Origin: Actinomycetota bacterium
Lineage (GTDB): Bacteria; Actinomycetota; Acidimicrobiia; Acidimicrobiales; Ilumatobacteraceae
Reading direction: 5' to 3'
Assembly (NCBI GenBank): GCA_009704065.1
Contig: WLEX01000081.1
Span: 1 to 5,796, forward strand
DNA length: 5,796 bases
The notes below the pieces were generated by a model. The model did no database searches, was not told the DNA's origin, and saw only the letters and a list, made by a program, of their open reading frames with translations. Every line of letters begins with the position of its first letter. Position 1 is the first letter of the stretch. The translations under genes and the position numbers were made by a program. Below, piece by piece: positions 5,278-5,796 of this stretch.

Positions 5278-5796
5278 GCGTGATTGCTTCTGTTATTGGT
5301 TCTCCCGTTTCGCATTCCTTGTCACCTGCAATCCATGCAGCAGCTTTTGTTTCGTCGGGAAGACTCGGTGAGTACAGCGCAGTTGAGTGCCAAACGGCGC
5401 AGTTGCAAACCACGCTTCGTTCTATGCGTGAAAGCGGCGTCATTGGGGTGTCTGTCACTATGCCATTGAAAGAAGATGTGATTCGGCATGTCGACCAACT
5501 CAGTAGCGATGCGGCGTTTCTCCAAGCGGTCAACTGCATTGCTTTCACTGCAGAAGGATCGGTTGGTTACAACACTGATGGTGATGGCTGCTGTGATGCT
5601 CTGGAGCAGCAGGGTCATGTTGTTCTTGCTGGTACACAAGTAGTTCTTCTTGGTGCCGGAGGAACTGCGCGATCGATTGCGTTGGCACTGGTGCGGCGAG
5701 GCTCTCATGTGGTGGTTGTGAACCGCACTATCTCGCGTGGCGAAAGTCTTGTGTCGGCCATTAACGGACTGGGCCTTGCTGGCACTATTACGACAG
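5274..5796 (+). CDS. aroE: Shikimate 5-dehydrogenase (NADP+), N-terminal part
   Basis: The frame is open from ATG 5274 to the window end, giving 174 codons of a protein usually about 270 long. AroE reduces 3-dehydroshikimate to shikimate with NADPH, the fourth step of chorismate synthesis, in the cytoplasm. The N-terminal substrate domain has GSPVSHSLSP (shikimate-binding serines), SVTMPLKED with the expected catalytic K66, AVNCI with N87, and GYNTDGDG with catalytic D102. The start of the Rossmann domain shows the glycine-rich loop GAGGTAR at 127-133 and NRT at 150-152, the motif that grips the NADP 2'-phosphate. This argues for AroE proper rather than the NAD-using YdiB or quinate dehydrogenases. 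The start overlaps the mltG stop as ATGA and has AGGA upstream. The remaining C-terminal part lies beyond the window. Confidence 0.95.
   Translation, partial: MSVIASVIGSPVSHSLSPAIHAAAFVSSGRLGEYSAVECQTAQLQTTLRSMRESGVIGVSVTMPLKEDVIRHVDQLSSDAAFLQAVNCIAFTAEGSVGYNTDGDGCCDALEQQGHVVLAGTQVVLLGAGGTARSIALALVRRGSHVVVVNRTISRGESLVSAINGLGLAGTITT

Noticed and set aside
1..5796. Search for a defence, mobile or otherwise novel gene cluster
   Set aside because: Nearly every base is accounted for by conserved same-strand housekeeping genes in a typical actinobacterial order; no integrase, transposase, toxin, direct-repeat array or compositional break was seen.

Overview
The window is a compact, single-direction run of housekeeping genes from what looks like an actinobacterium. 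The order is rarA (3' part), a small membrane protein, alaS, ruvX, mltG, aroE (5' part), all on the + strand. The arrangement alaS-ruvX-mltG-aroE downstream of rarA is characteristic of Actinobacteria. By eye, base composition is near 50% GC, low for that phylum. The AlaRS and MltG wording (for example the AlaRS stretch around residues 125-180) recalls Acidimicrobiia of the Ilumatobacter / freshwater planktonic type. That placement is inference from remembered sequences, not from a search.

Layout: bases 1-785 hold the C-terminal 260 residues of the AAA+ ATPase RarA, with an unusually short tail. Bases 801-1004 encode a 67-residue protein with one N-terminal membrane segment, resembling the DUF6167-type proteins found beside alaS in other actinobacteria. 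A 43-base gap (1005-1047) is the only sizeable non-coding stretch and holds the best regulatory candidates. Bases 1048-3675 encode full-length alanyl-tRNA synthetase. RuvX (3680-4108) begins 4 bases after alaS stops. mltG (4105-5277) overlaps ruvX by ATGA, and aroE (from 5274, running off the window) overlaps mltG by ATGA. No intergenic stretch reaches 300 bases. I see no tRNA, rRNA, CRISPR, insertion sequence or convincing intrinsic terminator.

The genes serve different processes: stalled-fork and recombination handling (RarA), translation (AlaRS), 16S rRNA 5'-end processing (RuvX), peptidoglycan strand release (MltG) and chorismate supply (AroE). The tight spacing suggests co-transcription and translational coupling from alaS onward, rather than a common pathway.

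The observation most worth a second look is a hairpin just upstream of the alaS start. It has a 7-bp stem with a G.U wobble at its third pair, a 7-nt loop, and an unpaired-capable A directly after the stem. This is the geometry of a tRNA-Ala acceptor minihelix, the RNA that AlaRS itself recognises through G3:U70. It may be chance, and it overlaps a possible -10 box, but it gives a specific testable idea of alaS autoregulation. Otherwise the region is ordinary, and I find no new multi-gene system.
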